A stretch of DNA of 64,000 nt, taken from the NCBI GenBank assembly GCA_963788975.1, contig CAWBIJ010000002.1, positions 1-64,000 of the forward strand, written 5' to 3'. Below the pieces are notes generated by a model. The model ran no database searches. It was not told the DNA's origin and saw nothing but the letters and a program-made list of their open reading frames with translations. This DNA comes from VRUE01 sp963788975 (GTDB taxonomy: Bacteria > Actinomycetota > Thermoleophilia > Solirubrobacterales > 70-9). The position numbers and the translations under genes were made by a program. Within the stretch, counting starts at the first letter, position 1; every line of letters starts with the position of its first letter. This document shows positions 48,845-56,537 of the stretch, one piece after another.

Positions 48845-49585
48845 CTAGGGCGCCGTGTAGGCCCAGGTGCCCTCAGCGCGAAGGGTGCCGGGAACGGTGC
48901 CCGCGTCGACCATGCGGACCTCGAAGCCGTAGCGGTCGGCGTCGGTGTTGACGCCGGCGGCGGAGAGCTTGAACCCGGTCAATGTCACGTTGCTGCGGGT
49001 GCCATTGGGGCCCTCGTTGACGTAGATGCAGACCTTGCCGGCGGGAGCCGTTGGGTTGGCAACGCTGCCGTTGCAGGCCGGGTCGGCGTCGCCCACGGGG
49101 CCGGCCGTGCTGGCGCCGAACTGGACGTTCGAGTCGATGAGAGCCACGGGCGCTGGCAGCGGGAAGCTGACGCTGAGCAGGTAGCTGTTCTGCTGCGAGC
49201 CTTCGACCGCGGTGATGTAGCGGCCGCCCCAGGCGCCCCTGATCGTCGCTCCGCTGGGTATCGAGCCGCCGTCGAACACCGAGGCGCCGGCGGTTCCCGT
49301 CGGCCCCGTCGGGCCGGTAGCGCCTTTGGCCCCTTTGGAACCCGCCGCCCCTTTCGCGCCAGTAGCGCCTTTGGGGCCCACAGGGCCAGTCGGGCCGATG
49401 TCTTTGAGCAGGGCTTTCCGGGCGGCGGGGCTGAGATCCCTGAGCTTGATCGTCCCGTTCTTGATCTGGGCGCTGGTGACCATCGATTTGACCGCGACCG
49501 CAGTGCCGGTGCAGGCAATCACGAGGGCGACGATCGATACGACCAGGGCAGGGGAGGGGCGATGGCGACGACGTGTCTGCTTCAC
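48845..49585 (-). CDS. Collagen-like exported protein
   Basis: 246 residues from GTG 49585 (KQTRRRHRPSPALVVSIVALVIACTGTAVA); GTG 49597 is four codons longer. The membrane/signal segment is followed by SAQIKNGTIKLRDLSPAARKALL, a helical neck often seen before Gly-X-Y tracts in this lineage, then about 13 triplets (GPTGPVGPKGATGAKG...). The 130-residue C-terminal domain (ending GTWAYTAP) with a cysteine pair (DPACNGS... GKVCIYV) is shared with the protein at 10050. Presumably a trimeric surface protein; ligand unknown. Confidence 0.8.
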   Translation of the reverse strand: MKQTRRRHRPSPALVVSIVALVIACTGTAVAVKSMVTSAQIKNGTIKLRDLSPAARKALLKDIGPTGPVGPKGATGAKGAAGSKGAKGATGPTGPTGTAGASVFDGGSIPSGATIRGAWGGRYITAVEGSQQNSYLLSVSFPLPAPVALIDSNVQFGASTAGPVGDADPACNGSVANPTAPAGKVCIYVNEGPNGTRSNVTLTGFKLSAAGVNTDADRYGFEVRMVDAGTVPGTLRAEGTWAYTAP

Positions 49586-49663
49586 GGTGCACGGCACCCT
49601 ACAGGCGCCTTCTGGCAGAAAAAGGACAGCTCGGCAGATGGCCGAGCGAAGAGGATCGAGAAG

Positions 49664-50206
49664 TCAGGACGTCCGCACGGAAGGATCGCGATCGCGCAGG
49701 CGCGTCGTGAGACCGGCGAGCAGGTAGGCAATCGCGGCTGCGAGGAAGGCGAACTTGCAGGCGGCGAAGATCGTCGCCAGGAGCGGGAACGCGGCGCCGG
49801 ATCCCTCGATAGTGAGCAGCAGGCAGGTGTTCTCAAGCGCGTCGAAGGCGGCACAGAGTGCGCCGAACGAGACGGCGACCCCGCCAATCGCGGCGAGGCG
49901 TCGCCAGATCCGCTCTCTGGCCATGTCGCGAACCGCTGCGAGGGCGAGGGTGAGGAAGGCCCCGTAGGCGAGGAGGAAGGCGAAGTCGATCCAGAGCGAC
50001 TCGCGAGCCGCGTCCTGACCCTCCTCGCCCCATTCGGCGAGGATCTCGTCGGCCCGGTCCTGCCCCCCCGTCATCTCGAAGGGGATAATCCCCGGCCCGC
50101 CGGTGTCCTGCATCCGCTCGTCCGCGGGCGCCATCGCCAACAGCAGGAGCACCGTGGCGATCCCCGTTGCGATCAGTCCCCGCCGACGCGTCATGCTCGG
50201 AATCAT
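49664..50206 (-). CDS. Four-helix membrane protein, unknown
   Basis: 180 residues. Membrane segments near residues 10-26, 72-92, 103-123 and 135-165, separated by a charged loop (DRADEILAEWGEEGQDAARES). It resembles small bacterial membrane proteins of unknown role with W.D..FLL.YG..L. No good ribosome site precedes the ATGs at 50206 and 50194. It is divergent from the hicA gene. Confidence 0.6.
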   Translation of the reverse strand: MIPSMTRRRGLIATGIATVLLLLAMAPADERMQDTGGPGIIPFEMTGGQDRADEILAEWGEEGQDAARESLWIDFAFLLAYGAFLTLALAAVRDMARERIWRRLAAIGGVAVSFGALCAAFDALENTCLLLTIEGSGAAFPLLATIFAACKFAFLAAAIAYLLAGLTTRLRDRDPSVRTS

Positions 50207-50285
50207 CACGGAAGGTGCGGCGGAGTGCTGCAGGGGAGAATCTGTCGCTCTCTGGTCTTGGCTCAGGGTGGAGAGATTTCCCGCG

Positions 50286-50501
50286 ATGAGGCCCAGGAGA
50301 CTGCTGGCAATCCTGGAACGCGAGCCACTGGGCTATCGCGTCATTCGTCAATCTGGATCGCATCGTCGGATTGAGGCGCCGGGTCGTCCGCCGCCCACAT
50401 TTGCCTTTCACGACAAAGTGACGATTCCCGCTCGGGTGGTTCGCAAGATCCTCACCAAGGAAATTGGGCTTGCCGAGGCGGAGGCCCGGAAGCTTCTCTG
50501 A
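50286..50501 (+). CDS. hicA: HicA-type mRNA interferase toxin
   Basis: 71 residues from ATG 50286. Matches HicA: LLAILEREPLGYRVIRQSGSHRRIEAPGRP...FAFHDKVTIPARVVRKILTKEIGLAEAEARKLL, with the active-site His in GSH. The double-stranded RNA-binding-like fold cleaves mRNA and is normally held in check by HicB. The following hicB is truncated to 22 residues, so this toxin is either unneutralised, weak, or controlled elsewhere. Confidence 0.8.
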   Translation: MRPRRLLAILEREPLGYRVIRQSGSHRRIEAPGRPPPTFAFHDKVTIPARVVRKILTKEIGLAEAEARKLL

Positions 50502-50502
50502 G

Positions 50503-50571
50503 ATGGAGGTTCGAATGGACATCGTGCGCGTCATCTATCACCACGAGGCCGACGGCTGGTCATCCAGCTGA
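50503..50571 (+). pseudogene. Truncated hicB antitoxin remnant
   Basis: Starts two bases after the hicA stop. It reads MEVRMDIVRVIYHHEADGWSSS and then TGA. The first 19 residues resemble a HicB N-terminus (V.Y.HE.DGWW), but translation stops within the first strand. The next 85 bases contain no frame that restores a HicB. Confidence 0.6.
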
Positions 50572-50658
50572 GCTGGAGCACTTCGTTCCCGCTGGCAAGC
50601 ACGCAGCCGCATAAAGTCCAGTTCCGGTTCCAAGCCTCGACTGAATCGGAGCGCCCGG

Positions 50659-51182
50659 ATGGCATACCAACGCAGCCTTCCTCATGTTGACCCTGATGCC
50701 CGCCAAAGTGCGCTTCGGCGAGCAGTGCTGCGCTTGATGAGCACGCGCCCGATGGTGGCGGCGGAGGGAGGACGCCTCTTCCAGCTCACTGCCTGGAGGC
50801 TCGTGCCGCGCTTGATGCGGCTCACCGGCGGCCGCTTCGCCTGGCTGCTCCCCTTCCCGGCGGTGTGATCGAGACGCGCGACGCGCGCAACGGCAACCCG
50901 CACCGCCGCGTGGTCATCTACTTCCACGATGGCGAGCGGGTGACGGTCATCCCCTCTAAGGCTGGCCTGCCCGACAACCCGTTCTGGTACCGGAACGCCC
51001 TCGCGGATTCCGCTGTGCTCTTCGAAACGCAGCCGTTCAGGGCCGAGACGATCGAGGACAAGGCGGCTCGGGAGCGGCTCTGGGCGCTCGCCGACAGCTT
51101 CTATCCGCCGTCCGTCGCATATCGCGAGCGTGCGGCCCGAACCGGCCGCACGATCCCGATCCTCCAGCTCATCCCGCGCTGA
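50659..51182 (+). pseudogene. Deazaflavin-dependent nitroreductase (DUF385-like), split by a frameshift
   Basis: Two abutting frames together make one protein. The first (50659-50868) ends ...RFAWLLPFPAV; the second begins GTG 50865 with IETRDARNGNPHRRVVIYFHDGERVTVIPSKAGLPDNPFWYRNAL and ends RTGRTIPILQLIPR. Members of the family use F420. The junction GCGGTGTGATC has lost one base relative to an expected PAVLIETR. A GTGTGA overlap could in principle allow reinitiation, giving two chains, but a real frameshift or base-call error is simpler. Confidence 0.7.
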
Positions 51183-51213
51183 CGCGCAGCCGGCCGACGG
51201 CGGACCGGATCCG

Positions 51214-51651
51214 TCAGCCGATCTTCTCAGCCAGCTCGATGATGATCCCCTCAGGGCCGCGGACGTAGCAGAGCCAGTAGCTGTCCTCGTAGCGCACCAG
51301 CTCGCCGACGAGCTCGGTGCCGCGGGCTCGTAGGCCGGCGACGACGGCGTCGATGTCTTCGACGAGGAAGGCGAGGTGGCGGAGGCCTGGGGTGTTCGCG
51401 GGCGCGTACGGGTCGCCGGTCTGGGTCGGCGGCGAGTGGAACTTCACCAGCTCGATTTCTCCGTGGCCGTCCGGGGTCCGCAGCATCGCGAACTCCACCC
51501 TGACCTCGTCGAGCGCCACGATGCGGTCCACCCAGCGGCCCTCGACCTGACCCTCGCCTCGCGGATCGAGTCCGAGCTCCACGAAGAACTCGATTGCGGC
51601 TGCGAGGTCGTCAACAACGATGCCGACGTGTTCCATCCGTTGGATTGCCAT
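51214..51651 (-). CDS. VOC-fold (glyoxalase/bleomycin-resistance-like) protein
   Basis: 145 residues. Two beta-alpha-beta-beta-beta modules: MAIQRMEHVGIVVDDLAAAIEFFVELGL and GLRHLAFLVEDIDAVVAGLRARG...YLCYVRGPEGIIIELAEKIG. His at position 8 and in LRHLAF, and Glu at EIEL and IELAE, are the likely metal ligands. Substrate unknown. Its start is 52 bases from the left att repeat and outside the integrative element, so it belongs to the chromosome. Confidence 0.85.
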   Translation of the reverse strand: MAIQRMEHVGIVVDDLAAAIEFFVELGLDPRGEGQVEGRWVDRIVALDEVRVEFAMLRTPDGHGEIELVKFHSPPTQTGDPYAPANTPGLRHLAFLVEDIDAVVAGLRARGTELVGELVRYEDSYWLCYVRGPEGIIIELAEKIG

Positions 51652-51702
51652 GTGTTCGATGGTAAGGAATCGCCAGTGCGCCGCATCCGCTTGCTAGAGC
51701 CC

Positions 51703-51766
51703 CCACAACAGAAAACGCCCCTCCGGGAAGGAGGGGCGCTATCTGGGGTTACTACAGGGAGGAGAG
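51703..51766. repeat. attL: 64-bp core repeat, left copy
   Basis: Identical to 60301-60364 except one base. Contains GCCCCTCC-GGGAA-GGAGGGGC, which on the minus strand is followed by GTTTTCTGTT: an intrinsic terminator for leftward transcription, here of vapBC. Confidence 0.85.
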
Positions 51767-51860
51767 TCCAGCGGATGCCCGCATCAGCGAGCGGAAAACC
51801 GCATAGCAGAGCGAATCCCGTCCGGCTGAATCCGGTTGTGATCGACTGTTTCGGTGTCTG

Positions 51861-51881
51861 ACTGGCGCACGACTGGCGCAC
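51861..51881 (+). promoter_or_regulatory. Left arm-type integrase site pair
   Basis: ACTGGCGCAC at 51861-51870 and again at 51872-51881, 11 bases apart, about 95 bases inside the left core. Confidence 0.7.
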
Positions 51882-51892
51882 CGCGCCCAGGA

Positions 51893-52309
51893 TCAGGAGC
51901 CCGATGGCAGCAGTTCTAGGGCCTCGACATGTCGAGGTCGCATCGTGCCGAAGTGCCGATGATCGAGCGTTGCGAGCTTCGGCTCGCCCAGGCGCTCCGT
52001 GATTGCCAGGACGGCGCAGTCAACGAAGCCGACTTCGAGGTCAGCGTAGGTACGCATCAACTCAGCGGCGCGTTCGTAGTCGCTGTCGGTCAAGTCCTCG
52101 ACATCCAACTCGCCCGCCTTGATCGTGTCGAGCAGCGCGGGGAAGGCATCGCTCCCGAGTTCGCGCCCCAGCATGTAGTCAAGCTCGACCAGGACTGGGG
52201 CGGGGAGGACGCGCCGTTCCGGTCCTGCTTGAAGCAGCGGAGCGCAGCGCTCGTAGTCCGCATCGTCGGCGACCATTGCCGCGACAAGGGGGCCGGTATC
52301 GAAGATCAG
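51893..52309 (-). CDS. vapC: VapC PIN-domain toxin
   Basis: 138 residues if initiated at CTG 52309 (IFDTGPLVAAMVADDADYERC). The PIN acidic residues are present: D4 in FDTG, E in VELDYML, D in FVDCAVL, and D in TLDHRHF. No ATG or GTG exists upstream in frame; the first internal ATG (52276) would delete the first catalytic Asp. The CTG overlaps the vapB stop as CTGA, like the usual ATGA. Expected to be an RNase inhibited by the adjacent VapB. It is the first gene inside attL. Confidence 0.82.
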   Translation of the reverse strand: MIFDTGPLVAAMVADDADYERCAPLLQAGPERRVLPAPVLVELDYMLGRELGSDAFPALLDTIKAGELDVEDLTDSDYERAAELMRTYADLEVGFVDCAVLAITERLGEPKLATLDHRHFGTMRPRHVEALELLPSGS

Positions 52310-52545
52310 CGGAATGGCCGCGGCTCGAACTCGTCGCGACTCGCCCGCGCGCTTAGGTCGCTGCGCCCGGCGGTGAACGCGCCGATCAACGAAAACGGAG
52401 GCTGCGGCTCCTCGCCGCCCAGCTCATGCTCAAGCGCCGTGTTGACGAGCTGCGGCACGGCTACGCCGCGCTCGTCGGCGACCTTGCGGGCGCGCTCAAG
52501 CAGCTCGGGGTCTACTTCGACCGTGTTTGCCGACGTTGCAGCCAT
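52306..52545 (-). CDS. vapB: VapB-type antitoxin
   Basis: 79 residues. Ribbon-helix-helix-like N-terminus (TVEVDPELLERARKVADERGVAVPQLVNTALEHEL) and a C-terminal tail ending DEFEPRPFR, which would occupy the PIN active site. It precedes vapC with a four-base overlap, the canonical order. It probably autorepresses the operon. The pair may stabilise the integrative element. Confidence 0.82.
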   Translation of the reverse strand: MAATSANTVEVDPELLERARKVADERGVAVPQLVNTALEHELGGEEPQPPFSLIGAFTAGRSDLSARASRDEFEPRPFR

Positions 52546-52754
52546 GCCTGAATTCTACCGCCGCCGTCGACGGTCTCTCCTCATGTCCCGCGGGATGCAC
52601 CACCGGGCTCGGCCCTGAACCGCGGCGGGCCGCTGCACGTCGTAACGGCGACTCTGATGGATCGCCCGCTCACTGCTGCGTAAGAAAACGCAGGTGGCAG
52701 ACCCAAAGGGGGAAGCAACCGGCGTGCCGCTTTGCCCCCGGGCCAGCGTCAGTG

Positions 52755-53606
52755 CTACGCAAGTGGTTCGACTGCCCGAAGCTCGGCGAAGAGATTTCTA
52801 AACGGGATGACGTGTTCCTCCCACCAATTTGGCCCCATGAATTTCGAGAGGGCATCCCCGACGGAGAGCAGGGCCTCTTCGACAAACAACAACAGCGCCT
52901 CGACTGTCTCTGCGCGCCGTACCCAGGCGCCGCATTCGCCGACGATCATCATTCGTAGACCAGGCGCGACCGCCTCTTCGGTCGATTCCCGGTCATGGTG
53001 GGCAGGCGGAGAGAGCTTTCCGTACATCGTCCGACTCAGCTCAGCGCGATTCTCGACGGTCGGCTCGTATCCTGCCTCCTTCATTTTCTCATTGAGGAAT
53101 TTGTCGAATCGTTCCTCTGCCTTCCGTGCATCGGACGGGGAGACGTGGCCACCGCGCAGCCACTGTCTAAGCAGCGCGTCCTCGCCAGGCATGACGAAAG
53201 CGTCAAGGAGTCGGTCTGCCTCGTGAAGCGAGCGAGCGAGATGAACAACCTCGCCGGTGTAGCCGAGCTTTAGAGCATCGACCATCAGGTACGCGATGCC
53301 GAGGCATCGTCCGGCCATTTGCCACGCTGCTGCGTATCTCGTGTCCCCAGCAAGATCAAAGTCATAGTGGTCGGCAATCCATTGGTGGGTGTCATGCAGG
53401 TGTTCGAGTCCATTGCGATGGACTTCAAGGTGTCTTTCGATGCGTGACTCGAAGATCTCCCTGTTGGCGTTCGCGTTGCGTATCTCCTGCTCGCGGGCTG
53501 TAGCGACCTCGGGCGGAACCTCTTTGTTCAGGAGAAATGGTGGCTCTAGATCGCTCTCTGATGATCGGTGTTCATTCATAAGCCCGATCGAGCGTAGCTT
53601 CGACAT
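52755..53606 (-). CDS. Helical protein of unknown function on the integrative element
   Basis: 283 residues, no signal peptide or membrane helices. Mainly helical. Segments such as IESRIERHLEVHRNGLEHLHDTHQWIADHYD, GYTGEVVHLARSLHEADRLLDAF and ELSRTMYGKLSPPAHHDRESTEEAV resemble the DUF5677/HEPN-like style, with a conserved-looking RSLHEADRLL and KLSPPAHHDR. I do not assign a function. ATG 53606 is the first start; ATG 53579 is an alternative. It stands alone between vapBC and arsR. Confidence 0.65.
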   Translation of the reverse strand: MSKLRSIGLMNEHRSSESDLEPPFLLNKEVPPEVATAREQEIRNANANREIFESRIERHLEVHRNGLEHLHDTHQWIADHYDFDLAGDTRYAAAWQMAGRCLGIAYLMVDALKLGYTGEVVHLARSLHEADRLLDAFVMPGEDALLRQWLRGGHVSPSDARKAEERFDKFLNEKMKEAGYEPTVENRAELSRTMYGKLSPPAHHDRESTEEAVAPGLRMMIVGECGAWVRRAETVEALLLFVEEALLSVGDALSKFMGPNWWEEHVIPFRNLFAELRAVEPLA

Positions 53607-53687
53607 CGGCGTGCTCCATTCGGGTGTCGCGGGCGCTGCGCCTGATTAGGCGCTGACCCTCGGTGCATCCCCGGGGCGTCCGGTCGC

Positions 53688-54035
53688 TTAGACCATCAGG
53701 GCACGGGCTGGAACGAAGACTTCGCGCAACGAATCGAGCGCGCCTGGGACGAGGCTGAAATAGCTGCGGGTGCCGCGCGCCTCGCGCTCGACTAGGCCCG
53801 CCTCTACCAAGACTTTCAGGTGATGGCTGACGGTGCCTTGCGAGAGATCAAGGAAGGGCTCGAACTCGCAGACGCAGATCGCCTTGCCTTCCGCCCGCAA
53901 AAGCATGTTCACGATCCGCAGCCGGTGACGGTCCGCGAGGGCCTTCATCACGGCCTCCAGCTGGGCGGCCTGATGCTTGCCGAAGGGCGAGCCAGCGAGA
54001 GGGACGCAGCCGTTGACTACGGGGAGATCGGCCAC
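53688..54035 (-). CDS. ArsR-family transcriptional regulator
   Basis: 115 residues, GTG start. Winged-helix: QLEAVMKALADRHRLRIVNMLL, ICVCEFEPFLDLSQGTVSHHLKVLVEAGLVEREARGTRSYFSL. The CVCEF segment in helix 3 has the two-cysteine metalloid-binding arrangement of classical ArsR, so it may sense As or a thiophilic metal. No arsenic or metal-resistance gene is adjacent. A target could be its own promoter or a gene left behind elsewhere. Confidence 0.85.
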   Translation of the reverse strand: MADLPVVNGCVPLAGSPFGKHQAAQLEAVMKALADRHRLRIVNMLLRAEGKAICVCEFEPFLDLSQGTVSHHLKVLVEAGLVEREARGTRSYFSLVPGALDSLREVFVPARALMV

Positions 54036-54655
54036 CCTTCGACGGTATCACCTTCATTGACGATTTTCGATGATTGCTGTGCCTGAGAGGGGACCAGATT
54101 TGGGGGTTCGCGCCTCTGTAGATCAGAAGGCCAATGAATGACCAGCAGACCAACAGAGATTTTTCAGCACGACGGGGCAGCGCCCCCGACCCGCAAATAA
54201 CCACTTGCGCAAGTGGTTATTTGGGACCACTTCGGCTGCTCGGTGCTCCCTTGTATATGGAGATTAAATTTTCACCGCCGCCGCTTCGCCTCTGGCTTCG
54301 AGCATGGCTGCGCCCATCGTTTCCCTCATCGCTTCACGGCTCGACTAGCCCCAAGGGCGACCAAAGCCCATTGCAGCACCGTTTGCGGCGCTGGCGATTT
54401 GCCGACATTCCTACTGCACCCCCGGGTCAAAACACCAATGCGGTCTCTGGTCGTCACCCTCTCGATCTTCTCCGCGTCCCTTGCACTCGACGCCTGCGCT
54501 AACACCTCCGCGCTGGTTCGGCAACGCTTCTGCATCACCTCGGCGACCGGAATCGCCTCGGTGCCTGCAACACCAGAACCACAGACGATCATCACCGGCT
54601 CGGCGCTGGCTTCGCAGCACCTCGCCGTCAATCGGTCGCGGGCTTGGAGGTCGGC
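54036..54655. other. 620-base control region of the integrative element
   Basis: No gene supported on either strand. It lies between the divergent arsR and the replication-relaxation gene and holds a 30-bp perfect palindrome at 54194-54223, 430 bases before the latter start. It is the natural place for an origin, transfer site or divergent promoters, but no nick-site consensus or iterons were recognised. Confidence 0.55.
54194..54223. promoter_or_regulatory. 30-bp perfect palindrome
   Basis: CAAATAACCACTTGC is followed directly by its exact reverse complement, with no loop. The AT-rich arms contrast with the surroundings. Could be an operator, a replication/resolution site, or a bidirectional terminator. 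Confidence 0.8.
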
Positions 54656-55561
54656 GTGAGTTGGAAGGCGGCAGCGAAGCTGCGGCTGCCCGAGGCGACG
54701 GCCGTGGTGCTTGCCTCGCTTGGCGAGCATCGCATCCTCTCCGCTGCCCAGGTCCACGCGATCCACTTCCCGGATCGCGGTCTACGCCGCGCTCAGCAGG
54801 TCATCGCCTACTTGGTGCGGGCGGGGCTCGTCGCCTACGTCGAAGCACGCCGCGCTCCCCGCCGCCTTTACTTCCTGACCGAACGAGGCGCTGACTTGGT
54901 GCTCGACGCCGGCGAAGTCGAGCGCCGGCCGAAGATCCTCACCCCGGAGCAGGCGGCGGGACCGCTGCGCGCCCACACCATCGGCGTCAACGAGGTCGGG
55001 ATCAGCTTCCTGCGGGAGGCGCGCGAGAGGGGCGAGGAATTCGGCCCACTCTCCTGGCGGCATGAGATTGCCCATCCCCTCAACCGTGGTCGCGGCAGCG
55101 CCCGCCGGATGCTGATTGCCGACGCGGTGCTGAGCTACGTGCGCAGCGAGGACAAGCACTTTGTCTTTGAGCAGCGCTTCGTGGAGCTGGACCGCGCCAC
55201 GCTCTCGGTTGAACGCCTCGTCACCGAGTTGGCCCGCTACGGCCGCCTTTACCGCGCCCGCGACAAAAGAAGCGAACCGCTGTGGCGCAGCCACTACCCG
55301 ACCTTCCCGCCTGTCCTCTGCGTCCTGGCCGGTGCCTCGCGCAAGACGCTCCTTCGTCGGCGAAGCATCGCGCTCGTGCTACTGGACGACAACCCGGAGC
55401 TATCGCGCATCTACGGCGGCGTGACGATCTCCTTTTGCCTCTTGGACGACCTGACGGAGCGTGGGCCCTTCGCCCCAATCTTTCGAGAGGTCGGCGAGCC
55501 TGGCCGGTCGGTGGACTGGCTCGGCGAGACGAACGAGGGGGGTCAAGCCGAGGGACGATGA
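54656..55561 (+). CDS. Replication-relaxation family protein
   Basis: 301 residues from GTG 54656, with GGAGG five bases upstream. N-terminal winged-helix region (LPEATAVVLASLGEHRILSAAQVHAIHFPDRGLRRAQQVIAYLVRAGLVAYVEARRAPRRLYFLTERGA) followed by a domain of about 180 residues with AHTIGVNEVGISFLREAR and MLIADAVLSYV. This matches the Replic_Relax family carried by actinobacterial integrative elements and plasmids, thought to act in plasmid replication initiation or relaxation. It overlaps the next gene by four bases (ATGA). Confidence 0.82.
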   Translation: MSWKAAAKLRLPEATAVVLASLGEHRILSAAQVHAIHFPDRGLRRAQQVIAYLVRAGLVAYVEARRAPRRLYFLTERGADLVLDAGEVERRPKILTPEQAAGPLRAHTIGVNEVGISFLREARERGEEFGPLSWRHEIAHPLNRGRGSARRMLIADAVLSYVRSEDKHFVFEQRFVELDRATLSVERLVTELARYGRLYRARDKRSEPLWRSHYPTFPPVLCVLAGASRKTLLRRRSIALVLLDDNPELSRIYGGVTISFCLLDDLTERGPFAPIFREVGEPGRSVDWLGETNEGGQAEGR

Positions 55562-55767
55562 GCAAGAAGCTCGCAGTCTCGATCCCCCGCATTGCCCTCA
55601 CCCCGCCCGAGGCGGCAGCGGCTATCGGGGTCGGGCTGGATTTCTTTAATGCCAACGTCGCGCCGGAGCTGCGCTTGGTGCGCCGTGGCCGCAAGCGGCT
55701 CGTGCCGGTCAGCGAGCTTGAGCGCTGGACGGCGGAGAACGCCGAGCGCGCCCTGGGGGAAGAGTGA
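55558..55767 (+). CDS. Excisionase-like helix-turn-helix protein
   Basis: 69 residues from ATG 55558 overlapping the previous stop. A single MerR/excisionase-type winged HTH: ALTPPEAAAAIGVGLDFFNANVAPELRLVRRGRKRLVPVSELERWTAENAERAL. Proteins of this size next to a replication or integrase gene usually act as recombination directionality factors (Xis). It is coupled to the replication-relaxation gene, so excision and replication may be switched together. Confidence 0.75.
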   Translation: MSKKLAVSIPRIALTPPEAAAAIGVGLDFFNANVAPELRLVRRGRKRLVPVSELERWTAENAERALGEE

Positions 55768-55831
55768 CCGGCTCGCTGCATCACTCAGGCTTGACCGCCC
55801 GTGAGAGGCGGGAGCGTCTAGCCTCCCGGCG

Positions 55832-56053
55832 ATGGCCGACGCCGCCAAGGAGAAAGTACGCCGAGACGTGCGAAGTGCGCAGGCTGATTTCGAGCGCGAA
55901 CAGGAACGAATCCAGGAGGCGCGCGAGAAGTCCCGCGCAAGGCGGCGGAAGCGCTTCGCGTTGGCCCAGAAGGCGGGTCTCTCGCTGCGCGATATCGGCA
56001 AAGAGGTCGGCTTGCACCCGACCAGGGTCAGGGAAATCCTGCGCGAAAAGTAG
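55832..56053 (+). CDS. Small coiled-coil/HTH protein
   Basis: 73 residues. A charged helix rich in Glu and Arg (EKVRRDVRSAQADFEREQERIQEAREKSRARRRKR) is followed by an HTH-like segment (AGLSLRDIGKEVGLHPTRVREILREK) resembling a sigma region 4 or response-regulator recognition helix. Possibly a small DNA-binding regulator of the element. No strong ribosome site. Confidence 0.6.
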   Translation: MADAAKEKVRRDVRSAQADFEREQERIQEAREKSRARRRKRFALAQKAGLSLRDIGKEVGLHPTRVREILREK

Positions 56054-56114
56054 GACGTGCTGTAGGGGTAAGACCCTACGCCCTGCTACGCTGCGGGGAG
56101 CTGATACACAAAGC

Positions 56115-56174
56115 GGCTCCCGGCGGTGCGCAAACACCAACCGGGAGCCTGACCACAAGGAGGCAGAGCTCCTC
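56115..56174 (+). promoter_or_regulatory. Leader hairpin and masked ribosome site before the 56175 gene
   Basis: GGCTCCCGG (56115-56123) pairs with CCGGGAGCC (56141-56149). Further on, AAGGAGG is followed within ten bases by GCTCCTC, which can pair with it just before ATG 56175. Translation of the next gene may be structure-controlled. Confidence 0.45.
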
Positions 56175-56537
56175 ATGGCTAACGAGAACCCTACGGGGGA
56201 CGGCGATGCCGTCGCGCTCACGATCCCCGCCGAGCACCGCAAGTTTCTGCGAGGGCTCTTCGAGATCGCTCGGGCTGGCATTCGAGAAGAGCTGGCCCAG
56301 TACCCCAAGCAGCTCAAAGAGCCGCACCGTCTGCACCGTGAAGAGGTCGTCTACGAGAAGTTGCTGGCGGCGCTCGATACCGGCTCCATCGTTCCCGACC
56401 GCGACGTGCGAGATGTGCTTCGCGACCTCGCCGGGATATACGACCGGGAGAACGAGTACGAGCGGGTGATAATCGAGCACAAGGCGCTTCACGGCTTGCT
56501 CGGCCAGCTCGCAGGAGGCGAGAGCGATGTTCGTTGA
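56175..56537 (+). CDS. Element protein of unknown function
   Basis: 120 residues from ATG 56175, preceded by AAGGAGG. Helical and charged: TIPAEHRKFLRGLFEIARAGIREELAQYPKQLKEPHRLHREEVVYEKLLAALDTGSIVPDRDVRDVLRDLAGIYDRENEYERVIIEHKALHGLLGQL. The pattern is of a small cytoplasmic helical bundle; I know no family. It overlaps the first XRE regulator by 11 bases and so is coupled to the regulator-integrase operon. Confidence 0.65.
   Translation: MANENPTGDGDAVALTIPAEHRKFLRGLFEIARAGIREELAQYPKQLKEPHRLHREEVVYEKLLAALDTGSIVPDRDVRDVLRDLAGIYDRENEYERVIIEHKALHGLLGQLAGGESDVR

Noticed and set aside
48296..50374. 692-codon plus-strand open frame
   Set aside because: It runs antisense across the mug-like gene, the collagen-like gene and the membrane protein, which all have family motifs or signal peptides; the frame has none.
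51703..51766. att core as part of a tRNA or tmRNA gene
   Set aside because: The repeat folds into a terminator hairpin; no cloverleaf, T-loop or CCA-like end can be drawn on either strand.
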